A stretch of 14,006 nucleotides of DNA, taken from SAR324 cluster bacterium. Its GTDB lineage: Bacteria; SAR324; XYD2-FULL-50-16. A program made the position numbers and the translations under genes. The notes under the pieces were generated by a model. It ran no database searches. It worked only from the letters and a program-made list of their open reading frames with translations, and had not been told where the DNA came from. This document shows, piece after piece, positions 7,701 through 14,006 of the stretch. Where the stretch lies: NCBI GenBank assembly GCA_002401295.1, contig NVSR01000125.1:1-14006 (forward strand). Reading direction: 5' to 3'. Position 1 is the first letter of the stretch, and the number at the start of each line of letters is the position of its first letter.

Positions 7701-10047
7701 CAGGCAGGTGTTTCATGCCTGATCGGAAAAATTGTTCGGCGCTCTCATAAGCCACGGAGGCCTTGGCCTTCCTGCCAGCTGTCAGGTTCAACTGTGCTAG
7801 ATCGATCTTCGCCTGTAAGGATTCAATGAAACGGGACCCTAAGTTGAAATGCTGTACAATTTCATAGATCTTGGCCTCATTTCCTGAGGTCAGAGAGTCT
7901 TGTAATAACCAACCCAGTTTATGATGAAGGATTTCACTGCTTTCCTGGTTATTCAGAGAGTAGGCTGCTCGATGAATCCGATTGTGTAGGAAGCGGTAAT
8001 GAATATTGAATTCTTCCAGTTGTTGAAACTTTTCCCCCTGGTATAAAGAACAGGATAAATGTCCTCCTTTCAGGGGATAAATCAACCCGGCCTTAATCGC
8101 ACTGTCCAAGTCAAGCATACATTGAAAATAGGTGCTTTCATGCAGCTGTGTCAGAATATCCAAGGAGAATTCATTGCCAATACAAGAGGCCTTTTTGAGT
8201 AATTGTTGAGTTTTAGTTGGCAATCCACGAATCTTGCGGATCATTAGTTCGATGACATTATCTGTGATCTCTACCAATTGAATCGCTTCTGTATCCCAAT
8301 CCCAGATTCCCTGCTGAGTATCAAACTCTAATAATTTTTCCTGATAAAGACCGGCCAGGAATTGATGCACAAAAAACGGGTTGCCATTCGTTTTTTCCTG
8401 CACCAGTTGAGCCAGTTCTTTTGAGCGTTGTAAGGGGCAAAATAAAGTAGCCGCAATGAGCTCGTTGGTTTCCTCAACGTCCATGCGTTGGAGTACCAAC
8501 TCTTGGGTTGTTGGGTGGGATCCTGTCCGCTGGAGAAAAGCTCTTAGAGGGGACTTTTCTTCGAGTTCCTGTGTGGGGTAGGTTCCAATAACCAGCAGAG
8601 CTTGCAAATGGTTGGCTTCCAGTAACAGTTGCAGTAGCTGTAAAGAGGCCTGATCTGCCCACTGTAAATCATCCAACATTAACACTAAGGGGTGATCTTT
8701 CCGGGCAAACAAATTGAAAAAATTTAGAAAAATATGATGGAAAATTTTATCTGCTTTCATAGCGGAGAAGGTTGGTGAGCGAGGTTGCTCTCCGATTAAC
8801 AGCTCCAAGTCAGGTACCAGATCCGTCATGATCTTGCCTTGATCACCTAAAACTCTTTTTATCTGTTGCCGCCAATACTCTATTTTTTCTTCTCCTTCCC
8901 TGAGAAGGGCAGCAACCAACTGTTGCAACGCATCTGAAATCGCACTATAGGGGCGTTCCTTCTGGAGGGGATAAAATTTTCCCAGGATAAAATAGCCCTT
9001 CTTTTCCAGCAGATGCTTACGCATTTCATGAATCAGGACGGTCTTGCCTAAACCAGCACTCCCACGCACCAAAACTAAAGCTTTATTCTGTTTTTCACTG
9101 CGAATCAGATGAAAGGCATTCCGTAAACTCTCTAGCTCCGGCTGACGGCCATAGAGCTTTTGTGGAATCCGAAAAATACGGGATATATCTTTACTACCCA
9201 GCTGGAATTCCTGATCCTGCCCTTTGGCCCAGAGGATTTCACATTTTTGGAGGTCATATTGTAGGCCAAAAATGCTTTGGTAGCGTTCCTCTGCATTTTT
9301 GGCGATTAATTTGAGAACAACTTCACCTAACATCTTAGGGATCTCTGGCCTGACCTTACAAGGAGATTGCGCTATTTTGGCAATATGATGATGGATCCAC
9401 TCCATATCATCCTGTCCATGAAAGGGGAAAAATCCTGTTAAGAGCTGGTATAATGTAATGCCTAGAGAATAGTAATCAGTACGGTAATCGATCTCCCGAT
9501 TCATTCTGCCCGTTTGTTCCGGAGAGATGTAGGCCAGAGAACCCTGTAATAAATTACCTGGATTGAGCATCTGCCGGCCTCTAGTTAACTGACTAGCAAT
9601 ACCAAAATCAATGAGCTTGAGTGTTTCTTCCTGGGGGTTCCAGAGGATATTTTTAGGTTTGATATCCTTATGAATGATATTGGCAGCATGGATATCTTGT
9701 AAAACCTTGATGAGTTGGTAGGACAACTTAAAAAATAAATGGCGAGGAAGAGCAAACATATTGAGGTCGGCCAAACTTCTACCGCCAAAGTCTTCCAAAA
9801 TTAAAGCCAATTTATTTTTATAGCGCACTAGAGTTTGCGCACGAATCACTCCAGCTACATCTAAGGAATGTAGAATGTGATATTCGTGCTGCAGCTTCTG
9901 AATCTCTTCTATAGTAGGATATTCCGTGGAGATAGTTTTGATCACTACCCTTTGCCCACTCACTTTGTGTACAGCGCGCAGGATTTTTATCTTAGCTGTT
10001 TCATAGATTTCTTCTATGACTTGATACCCAGGTATTATCTCAAGCAT
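4729..10047 (-). CDS. Trifunctional Ser/Thr kinase - STAND-type ATPase - GAF sensor histidine kinase
   Basis: This 1772-residue soluble signalling protein has all domains apparently intact. Residues 8-273 form a Ser/Thr protein kinase: VVIK Lys37, Glu55, HKDIKPKN with Asp128, DFG at 147-149 and SPE at 175-177. Residues 298-560 form an AAA/STAND-like ATPase with Walker A GSAGLGKT (329-336) and Walker B LVLMLDD (454-460). Residues 600-1290 are helical, TPR-like and MalT-like in character. A GAF domain spans about 1325-1475, followed by a coiled coil to about 1515. The histidine kinase has VAHEINTP with phospho-acceptor His1529, N-box Asn1656/Asn1660, DNGKG (1691-1695), DPFFTT (1706-1711) and GQGGTGLGM (1714-1722). 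This order is known from cyanobacterial and proteobacterial multi-domain kinases. The kinase lacks a normal glycine-rich loop, as I recall is usual in this family. No membrane segment or receiver domain is present. The ATG has AGGA only three bases upstream, a short spacing. Signal and target are unknown. Confidence 0.95.
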   Translation of the reverse strand: MLEIIPGYQVIEEIYETAKIKILRAVHKVSGQRVVIKTISTEYPTIEEIQKLQHEYHILHSLDVAGVIRAQTLVRYKNKLALILEDFGGRSLADLNMFALPRHLFFKLSYQLIKVLQDIHAANIIHKDIKPKNILWNPQEETLKLIDFGIASQLTRGRQMLNPGNLLQGSLAYISPEQTGRMNREIDYRTDYYSLGITLYQLLTGFFPFHGQDDMEWIHHHIAKIAQSPCKVRPEIPKMLGEVVLKLIAKNAEERYQSIFGLQYDLQKCEILWAKGQDQEFQLGSKDISRIFRIPQKLYGRQPELESLRNAFHLIRSEKQNKALVLVRGSAGLGKTVLIHEMRKHLLEKKGYFILGKFYPLQKERPYSAISDALQQLVAALLREGEEKIEYWRQQIKRVLGDQGKIMTDLVPDLELLIGEQPRSPTFSAMKADKIFHHIFLNFFNLFARKDHPLVLMLDDLQWADQASLQLLQLLLEANHLQALLVIGTYPTQELEEKSPLRAFLQRTGSHPTTQELVLQRMDVEETNELIAATLFCPLQRSKELAQLVQEKTNGNPFFVHQFLAGLYQEKLLEFDTQQGIWDWDTEAIQLVEITDNVIELMIRKIRGLPTKTQQLLKKASCIGNEFSLDILTQLHESTYFQCMLDLDSAIKAGLIYPLKGGHLSCSLYQGEKFQQLEEFNIHYRFLHNRIHRAAYSLNNQESSEILHHKLGWLLQDSLTSGNEAKIYEIVQHFNLGSRFIESLQAKIDLAQLNLTAGRKAKASVAYESAEQFFRSGMKHLPADSWNQLYPVTFALHIELAESLYLQEKYNEAEFLFQQVFKKTKGLKEKGDIYTLQVALHLNSSQDEKALRIGLEGLKLFGIYIPEFPTDRELAEENLKMQRFMEGRTLASLLELPRIKADHQETGLKLLMIILSTSYFSRKDLFLFLVLRINEYTFQHGNGVFSAIGYSFYGVSLCLKGDIQGGKEWGQLALDLTAQADDSLVQNLVSIIWATCISPWHAPLQDSFTRLHQGDQSSKYRGSLTAVTYGRNYELLYRYFTGIPLSKVQEDIQQATQGQASYFFQLLTQVIKSLQGETLQKGHLSSQDFQEQQFIRTAAQATNPWLLNTYYLLKIRIAYMFGHYQEVIKLAEASTQLFEGGSHLGIFLIAEVYLFHALGLIALYPQQSQRKQESSRTFLGQLQQQLSQWTQQNPHNFQAKSLLIDAELAALQGGQLLAMDLYEEALQAADRENCLPEKALIAEQATAFYQKNNKERIANTYLQEAWYNYHLWENTAKTCELEEQNPHFKFRSPKDQQESMTLGTEAQSLDLMSVMKTAQVISGEIVLKSLLSKIMKILIENAGAESGCLLLSRKQNSAREEGEGCNLMQQFDTTQYYPEQRERSYPQSITDYVLRTQKLVILNDAVNEGAFREDPVVKAQKIKSILCLPISHRQRVMDVLYLENNLTTGAFTEDRFEVLRLLASQVAISIENAQLYQEMEQRVQARTLELDNSNKALVESLETLQKTQAQLIQSERLASLGSLVAGVAHEINTPLGIGITGSSSIEYQTQLIFDRLENNQLSRREMTEFLKDTIESASCILNNLTKAGELIAGFKQVAVDQSSELIRTFNLRQYVGEILLSLQPKLRKTRHLVQVEIPEDLEIHSYPGAFSQILTNLIMNSLIHGFEKMEQGEIIIKAHQIDQQLIFQYRDNGKGVDPRHQKQIFDPFFTTRRGQGGTGLGMHIVFNQITLKLDGKIQLSSKLGAGIAINITIPLISKELTHKLGSYVPTDQ
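4736..4757. terminator. Candidate hairpin at convergent 3' ends of deoC and the kinase gene
   Basis: TCGGTAG (4736-4742) pairs perfectly with CTACCGA (4751-4757) around an eight-base loop. It lies within the last codons of the kinase gene and just after the deoC stop. On the plus strand it is followed by GTTTGTGTGT, a poor U-tract; on the minus strand no U-tract follows. It could weakly terminate deoC transcripts. With only nine bases between the two stops there is no other candidate, so some overlapping antisense transcription is likely. Confidence 0.3.
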
Positions 10048-10069
10048 TTATCCTAACTAGGAAAAATAT

Positions 10070-10098
10070 ATTATTGTTTTCTCGGAAAAATTTTGCAA
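10070..10098 (-). promoter_or_regulatory. Putative sigma-70-type promoter of the kinase gene with a dyad in the spacer
   Basis: On the minus strand, TTGCAA (10098-10093) and AATAAT (10075-10070) are separated by 17 bases. They match the -35 and -10 consensus at 4 of 6 and 5 of 6 positions. The start of transcription would fall about 20 bases before the kinase ATG. The spacer contains TTTTC-TCG-GAAAA (10077-10089), a perfect interrupted dyad with the T-N11-A spacing of LysR-type binding sites. The region is AT-rich, so a chance match is possible. Confidence 0.4.
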
Positions 10099-10229
10099 CA
10101 ATCCCTCGATCATGCCTTCCCGATTGCGAACGCTGCCCAGTAAGTTTTTGTACCTTACCTCTCACATTTTTAAGGGGTTGTCATTCGCTTTCTCTCTGAA
10201 CGGACCCTCATGTATGCCGGAGTATAGTT

Positions 10230-11615
10230 ATGTTACCTTCCTTGACGGGTTTTTATACCTTTGCCTGCGCGGCAAAATATTTGAGCTTTACTAAAGCTGC
10301 CCAAGAACTGAATGTGACCCAGGGTGCTATCAGCCAACAGATTCGGCACTTGGAAGACGATTTAGGACTCAAACTTTTTCATAGAAAAACCAGGAAATTA
10401 ACCCTTACCAAAGAAGGCAAACGCTTGGCGGAGGTGGTGCAGTACTCTATGAGGAGCCTGATCAGTACCATTGAAGAAGTCAAAACAGGGGGCAGTCTCA
10501 AAAGGGAAATTGACCCCAACTTTTCCGTGCATGAACAGGATCTACATCGGGGTTGGGTAGAGGAGGCCATCAAAGTGATTGATGCCGAATATTACCGTTG
10601 CTCTGACACGAACTTGCTCAAGTTGAATTTGCCTACATTCCCTGGAATCCACCTCTATTTTAAAGATGAATCCACCTACCCAACAGGTAGTTTCAAACAT
10701 CGCTTAGCCAGGTCTCTTTTTAGTAATGCCCTCTGTAATGGTTGGATTCAGCAAGGCACAACCATTGTCGAGGCGTCCTTCGGTAGCACTGCCATTGCGG
10801 AAGCTTATTTTGCTCAACTACTAGGCCTGCCTTTTATCGCGGTACTGCCCAGCAGCATATCACAGCGAAAATTAGAGAAAATCAAATTCTATGGGGGCAA
10901 GTACCATCTGGTGGATGATTCCAGACCCATCCGTATCGTAGCTCAGGAATTGGCGGAAAAACATCAGGGGCATTTCATGGATCAATACCTGTACGCTGAA
11001 CGTGCTGTGGGTTGGAGAACTGATCAAAATCTGGCTGCTTCTATTTATGAACAAATGCAAAAAGAGTTGTATCCACTACCAAAATGGATCGTAGTGGGCG
11101 TAGGAACGGGCGGAACCTCCTCTTTGATCGGACGATATAACCGTTTTCGCCAGATGCCCACAAAACTCTGTGCGGTCGATCCGGAAAATTCTGTCTATTT
11201 CGACTATTACCAAACGGGAAATCGCAACTTGATAAGCCATTCCCGTTCCAGGGTGGAAGGGATTGGTGCACCTAGAGTGGAGCCTTCCTTCATACCTGGG
11301 GTGATTGATCGGATGATGCGCATCCCTGATGCGGCGACCTTCGCCTCCTTACATTACCTGGAGAAAGTTCTGGGGCATAAATGCGGTGGTTCCACAGGCA
11401 GTAACTTTTATGGAACCCTGCAACTAATTCGTGAAATGAGGGACAACCAGGAAACAGGGTCGATTGTGACTTTAATTCCTGATTCGGGAGATAACTATCT
11501 GGATACCTATTACAACCCTGAATGGCTGCAAGCCAATGATTATCCGGTGGAACAATATTACCAACAAATTGAAACTTTTTTTACTACAGGTCGATGGATT
11601 GACTTGGAAAAGTGA
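10230..11615 (+). CDS. LysR-type HTH fused to a Cds1-like fold-type-II PLP enzyme domain
   Basis: Residues 1-62 are a LysR-type winged helix-turn-helix (LSFTKAAQELNVTQGAISQQ at 18-37, LGLKLFHRKTRKLTLT at 45-60). A linker helix to about 88 normally mediates dimerisation. Residues 105-461 replace the usual periplasmic-binding-protein-like sensor with a PLP-dependent domain of the cysteine synthase / tryptophan synthase beta fold. It resembles mycobacterial cysteine desulfhydrase Cds1 as I recall it. PLP features are the Schiff-base Lys156 in GSFKHR, the phosphate loop GTGGTS (292-297) and PDSG (417-420). The substrate loop reads ASFGST (182-187), where relatives I recall have ASSGST, so Phe184 replaces a Ser. 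The ATG has GGAG seven bases upstream, and no in-frame ATG with a ribosome site precedes the enzyme part. It lies divergent from the kinase gene and may regulate it. It could be a PLP-based sensor-regulator, an active lyase tethered to DNA, or both. Confidence 0.92.
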   Translation: MLPSLTGFYTFACAAKYLSFTKAAQELNVTQGAISQQIRHLEDDLGLKLFHRKTRKLTLTKEGKRLAEVVQYSMRSLISTIEEVKTGGSLKREIDPNFSVHEQDLHRGWVEEAIKVIDAEYYRCSDTNLLKLNLPTFPGIHLYFKDESTYPTGSFKHRLARSLFSNALCNGWIQQGTTIVEASFGSTAIAEAYFAQLLGLPFIAVLPSSISQRKLEKIKFYGGKYHLVDDSRPIRIVAQELAEKHQGHFMDQYLYAERAVGWRTDQNLAASIYEQMQKELYPLPKWIVVGVGTGGTSSLIGRYNRFRQMPTKLCAVDPENSVYFDYYQTGNRNLISHSRSRVEGIGAPRVEPSFIPGVIDRMMRIPDAATFASLHYLEKVLGHKCGGSTGSNFYGTLQLIREMRDNQETGSIVTLIPDSGDNYLDTYYNPEWLQANDYPVEQYYQQIETFFTTGRWIDLEK

Positions 11616-11643
11616 CGCCATCGATGACAGTTTATTATCTTGA

Positions 11644-11679
11644 TTATAATCAGCAACTTAATTAAGTTACTGATTATAA
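11644..11679. repeat. 36-base near-perfect inverted repeat, candidate terminator or operator
   Basis: TTATAATCAG, one mismatch, then the palindrome AACTTAATTAAGTT, one mismatch, then CTGATTATAA: 30 of the 32 arm bases pair around an AATT centre. It begins 28 bases after the stop of the LysR-PLP gene, the right place for a terminator. However, it is AT-rich and followed only by the imperfect T-tract CTTTGTGTTTT. The left arm overlaps a smaller perfect palindrome TGATTATAATCA (11641-11652), so a protein-binding site is the alternative. Confidence 0.55.
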
Positions 11680-11727
11680 GGAATAATCTTTGTGTTTTAA
11701 AACTTCTGACCTGTTTAACTATAAAAA

Positions 11728-11802
11728 AAAAAATCCTTGGAATTTCTGACTATTAGGTATAAGCGTTGACCAGGAGGTTAGGCGCTAGTCTACGGATTTT
11801 TT
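11728..11802. terminator. Nested stem structure ending in a T6 run, candidate terminator or structured leader RNA
   Basis: AAAAAATCC (11728-11736) pairs with GGATTTTTT (11794-11802). Inside them AGCGTTGACC and GGTTAGGCGCT form a stem with an AGGA loop, allowing two wobbles and one bulged G, and GACT/AGTC can extend it across a ten-base bulge. A run of T on both strands beside the outer stem (T6 on plus, T11 on minus) would fit bidirectional termination. It could also be an upstream part of the chemoreceptor leader. I match it to no known riboswitch class. Confidence 0.3.
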
Positions 11803-11964
11803 AAATCAAACTTACAAAAAGTGTCCTCCCCGGTATTAAAGCTGCATAACCTAGCTAAAATATTTTTCTTTTAATATCAAATATAACAGTTGAACGACCA
11901 AATTCAGGAGAGGGGATCCTTTGTTCGGCTGTAGCAACCATGACTTTTCGCGAGAGGAAATTGA

Positions 11965-14006
11965 ATGAGTAAATTGAGTATCGGTAAGAAACTTTTTCTC
12001 GGATTCGGAATTGTGGGAATCCTGCTGGTGGTCCTGAGTGTGACTGGAATCACTCAACTGACTAATATCGATGATAGTTATCGGTTTGAGGTAATGCCAC
12101 AAGTGTATCATGAATCACAGATTGCCACGATTCAATCTCAACTCAAGGAAGCTCGTTTGATGGTTATGTATTTCCTGTGGAGCAATGACGAGAAATACAT
12201 TGCCCTGGGCAATCAAGCACTGGATCAAACCATCGTTACAGCAGTGGACCTGTCTAAAAAAACAAAAGATGCCGACGCTCAGGGAGATTTGAGGCAAATG
12301 GTAACCAGCGTGGAGGCTTACCAAAAGGGATACAACAAACTGGTTGCCTACAGCCAGGAACGTGGCTTGAACAGCAGTCAAGGGGCTCAGGGAGAACTTC
12401 GCAGTATCGCTCATGAAATTGAAAAGAGCATGAAAGATCATGACAGTGAGCATATCTATTTCCTTTTCTTGGAACTACGAAGTGTAGAGAAGGATCTACA
12501 ACGAAGCAATGCGACTCTGTATCAAAGGCAGTGGACGCAAAAGGTAGCAAAATTGAGAACTGCGTTTCTTGAGAGTACCTTGGAACAGACAGATAAAGAT
12601 CGCTTGAAGCAAACACTCAGTCGCTATGAAGACCAATTTAAAATTTGGAGAAATACCTCCAAGAGGGATCAAAACAAAGTCTATAATGATGTGCGTTCCA
12701 CAGCGGCAAGTGTACTGGAGATCTTACAAGAAACCTATTTCCCCAATGGCCAGATCCTCTACCTGACTCTGCGACGTCATGAAAAAGACTATCTGATGCG
12801 TACTGACGAGAAGTATTTCAACCGGGCCCTGCAGACTTTGGAGCAATTGCAAAGGGGGATCCAAGCATCAAATATTGATCAAAAGGATCAGAGAGAAGTT
12901 TTGGCCCTTTTTGAGCAATACCGTAACTCTCTAAAGGATTTGAGAGCTGCAGATGAGGGAATCAGCGTGACAGTGGTTGAAATGAAAGACGTTGCCGTGG
13001 GCATGTTGAAATTCGTGGACGGAGTAGTCACTGCTGAAATGAATGAAACAAAAGGTATGGTTGTTGAAATTACAGAAAAATCAGAGATGGCACGTATGAC
13101 CATGCTGTTGACCAGTATTGTTAGTGTGATCATAACACTGGCTTTCAGCTTTTTCTTTATCCGCAGTATTACCAAGCTTTTAGTGGATTTAGTCAATAAT
13201 TTGAGTAGTTCTGCCGAGCAAGTGGCTGCCGCTTCCGATGAGATTTCCAGGAGTTCCATTCAGCTTTCTCAAGGAGCCACGGAACAAGCAGCCAGTCTGG
13301 AGGAAACCTCCAGCTCCATGGAAGAAATGGCCAGTCAGACAAAGGATAATGCTCAAACTGCCAGCATGACCGCCACCTCCATGATAGAGGTGACCGGCAT
13401 GATGAGGAAAGCAGCCGAACATGCGGAAACGGCATCCTCTTTTGCCGCGGAGACCCAACAATCCGCAGACAATGGTGTGAAGTTTATGAATGATCTTTCT
13501 TCAGCCATGAAGGAGATCCAATCCGGCAGTGACCGGATTGCGGATATTATTGAAGTGATTAATGAGATCACTCATCAAACTAAAATGCTGGCCACCAATG
13601 CTGCTATTGAGGCTGCTAGAGCCGGTGAGCAGGGTAAAGGCTTTGCTGTCGTAGCTGATGAGGTTTCCAAACTTGCGGAAAACTCCAAAAGCGCGGCAAA
13701 GGAAATCGGTCACCTGATCAAAGAAAGTAGTCGCAAGGCCAAGGTGGGAACAGAGCTGGCCAGCCAAGGTGAAGTGGTGCTGAATGATATTTTAGGCAAA
13801 TCTTCACAAGCCACAGAGTTGATGCAAAACTTATTGCGAGCTTCTAATCAACAAGCCGTGAAGGTGGAAAAAATGGGCCACCAAATCGAGGACATTAAAA
13901 ACGCCTCTAATGAGCAGGCGAATGGTGTCTCTCAGGTCAGCCGTGCGATTGTTGATATGGACCAAGTTACCCAGTCAAATGCCGCTAGCTCGGAACAAAC
14001 GGCCAG
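11965..14006 (+). CDS. Methyl-accepting chemotaxis protein with HBM-like sensor (3' end outside window)
   Basis: This inner-membrane chemoreceptor signals through CheW/CheA. About 680 residues are visible and the frame is open at the right edge. TM1 spans residues 10-29, a helical periplasmic sensor 30-377, TM2 378-399, then the cytoplasmic signalling helices. The sensor carries LRRHEKDYLMR (269-279), typical of helical-bimodular (HBM) domains, and DEKY occurs twice (75-78 and 281-284). Methylation-type pairs are seen at Glu440/Gln441 and Glu446/Glu447. The hairpin tip is QTKMLATNAAIEAARAGE (538-555) followed by GKGFAVVADEV. Only about 40 residues separate TM2 from the first adaptation site, so a full HAMP domain appears absent. 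The ATG at 11965 follows GAGAGGAAA by four bases. The ligand is unknown; characterised HBM receptors bind small organic acids. The C-terminal end, including any CheR/CheB tether, is not in view. Confidence 0.93.
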   Translation, partial: MSKLSIGKKLFLGFGIVGILLVVLSVTGITQLTNIDDSYRFEVMPQVYHESQIATIQSQLKEARLMVMYFLWSNDEKYIALGNQALDQTIVTAVDLSKKTKDADAQGDLRQMVTSVEAYQKGYNKLVAYSQERGLNSSQGAQGELRSIAHEIEKSMKDHDSEHIYFLFLELRSVEKDLQRSNATLYQRQWTQKVAKLRTAFLESTLEQTDKDRLKQTLSRYEDQFKIWRNTSKRDQNKVYNDVRSTAASVLEILQETYFPNGQILYLTLRRHEKDYLMRTDEKYFNRALQTLEQLQRGIQASNIDQKDQREVLALFEQYRNSLKDLRAADEGISVTVVEMKDVAVGMLKFVDGVVTAEMNETKGMVVEITEKSEMARMTMLLTSIVSVIITLAFSFFFIRSITKLLVDLVNNLSSSAEQVAAASDEISRSSIQLSQGATEQAASLEETSSSMEEMASQTKDNAQTASMTATSMIEVTGMMRKAAEHAETASSFAAETQQSADNGVKFMNDLSSAMKEIQSGSDRIADIIEVINEITHQTKMLATNAAIEAARAGEQGKGFAVVADEVSKLAENSKSAAKEIGHLIKESSRKAKVGTELASQGEVVLNDILGKSSQATELMQNLLRASNQQAVKVEKMGHQIEDIKNASNEQANGVSQVSRAIVDMDQVTQSNAASSEQTA

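Larger units (their letters stand above)
11616..11964. other. Structured intergenic region between the LysR-PLP gene and the chemoreceptor gene
   Basis: No gene is visible in this AT-rich stretch. It contains the 36-base inverted repeat at 11644-11679, an A11 run at 11723-11733, and a larger stem structure at 11728-11802. It must also carry the promoter of the downstream chemoreceptor. I found no convincing sigma-28, sigma-54 or sigma-70 match. A ten-codon open frame starting at 11940 overlaps the chemoreceptor start but has no ribosome site. Confidence 0.6.

Noticed and set aside
11940..11972. Ten-codon open frame overlapping the chemoreceptor start as a leader peptide
   Set aside because: It has no ribosome site, and such a short frame is expected by chance.
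12115..13767. Minus-strand open frames opposite the chemoreceptor
   Set aside because: They are antisense shadows of a clear plus-strand gene, with low-complexity His/Ser/Cys-rich translations and no family motifs.
1..14006. CRISPR arrays, tRNA or rRNA genes
   Set aside because: I saw no regularly spaced direct repeats and no cloverleaf or rRNA-like sequence on either strand.

Overview
The window is ordinary bacterial chromosome of moderate GC with dense genes and clear Shine-Dalgarno sites. It probably comes from a Gram-negative, broadly proteobacterial organism, possibly a deltaproteobacterial (Desulfobacterota) lineage. DeoC and the purine nucleoside phosphorylase resemble the E. coli DeoC and XapA proteins as I remember them. 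The giant kinase, the stand-alone Hpt protein and the chemoreceptor suggest a signalling-rich, motile cell. I cannot name the genus.

Layout. Positions 1-1769 (+) hold the 3' part of a large coiled-coil-rich protein I do not recognise, open at the left edge. It converges on a stand-alone histidine phosphotransfer (Hpt) protein at 1854-2243 (-). The gap between them holds a GC-rich hairpin that looks like the right end of an IS200/IS605-type element. A 515-base stretch with several hairpins but no convincing gene follows. Then comes a tightly coupled nucleoside-salvage operon (+): cytidine deaminase, purine nucleoside phosphorylase and deoxyribose-phosphate aldolase (cdd-punA-deoC, 2759-4719). 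The phosphorylase reading frame is broken by a -1 shift at a run of nine A residues straight after its well-placed start.

Positions 4729-10047 (-) encode a 1772-residue trifunctional signalling protein: Ser/Thr kinase, AAA/STAND-type ATPase, helical-repeat region, GAF and histidine kinase. Divergent from it, 10230-11615 (+) encodes an unusual fusion of a LysR-type DNA-binding domain to a fold-type-II PLP enzyme domain resembling the cysteine desulfhydrase Cds1. The 182-base region between them carries a plausible promoter for the kinase, with a T-N11-A dyad between its -35 and -10 boxes.

A 349-base intergenic stretch (11616-11964) contains a 36-base near-perfect inverted repeat and a second nested stem structure. 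It precedes a membrane chemoreceptor gene (11965 to the right edge, +) whose sensor region has a helical-bimodular (HBM)-like motif and which seems to lack a full HAMP domain.

How they work together. The three salvage enzymes break nucleosides down to bases and deoxyribose phosphate, and aldolase yields glyceraldehyde-3-phosphate and acetaldehyde. The most unusual item is the LysR-PLP fusion. It may be a one-component regulator that senses an amino acid or PLP adduct, analogous to MocR/GabR proteins but built from unrelated domains. Its position suggests, without proving, that it controls the divergent kinase gene.
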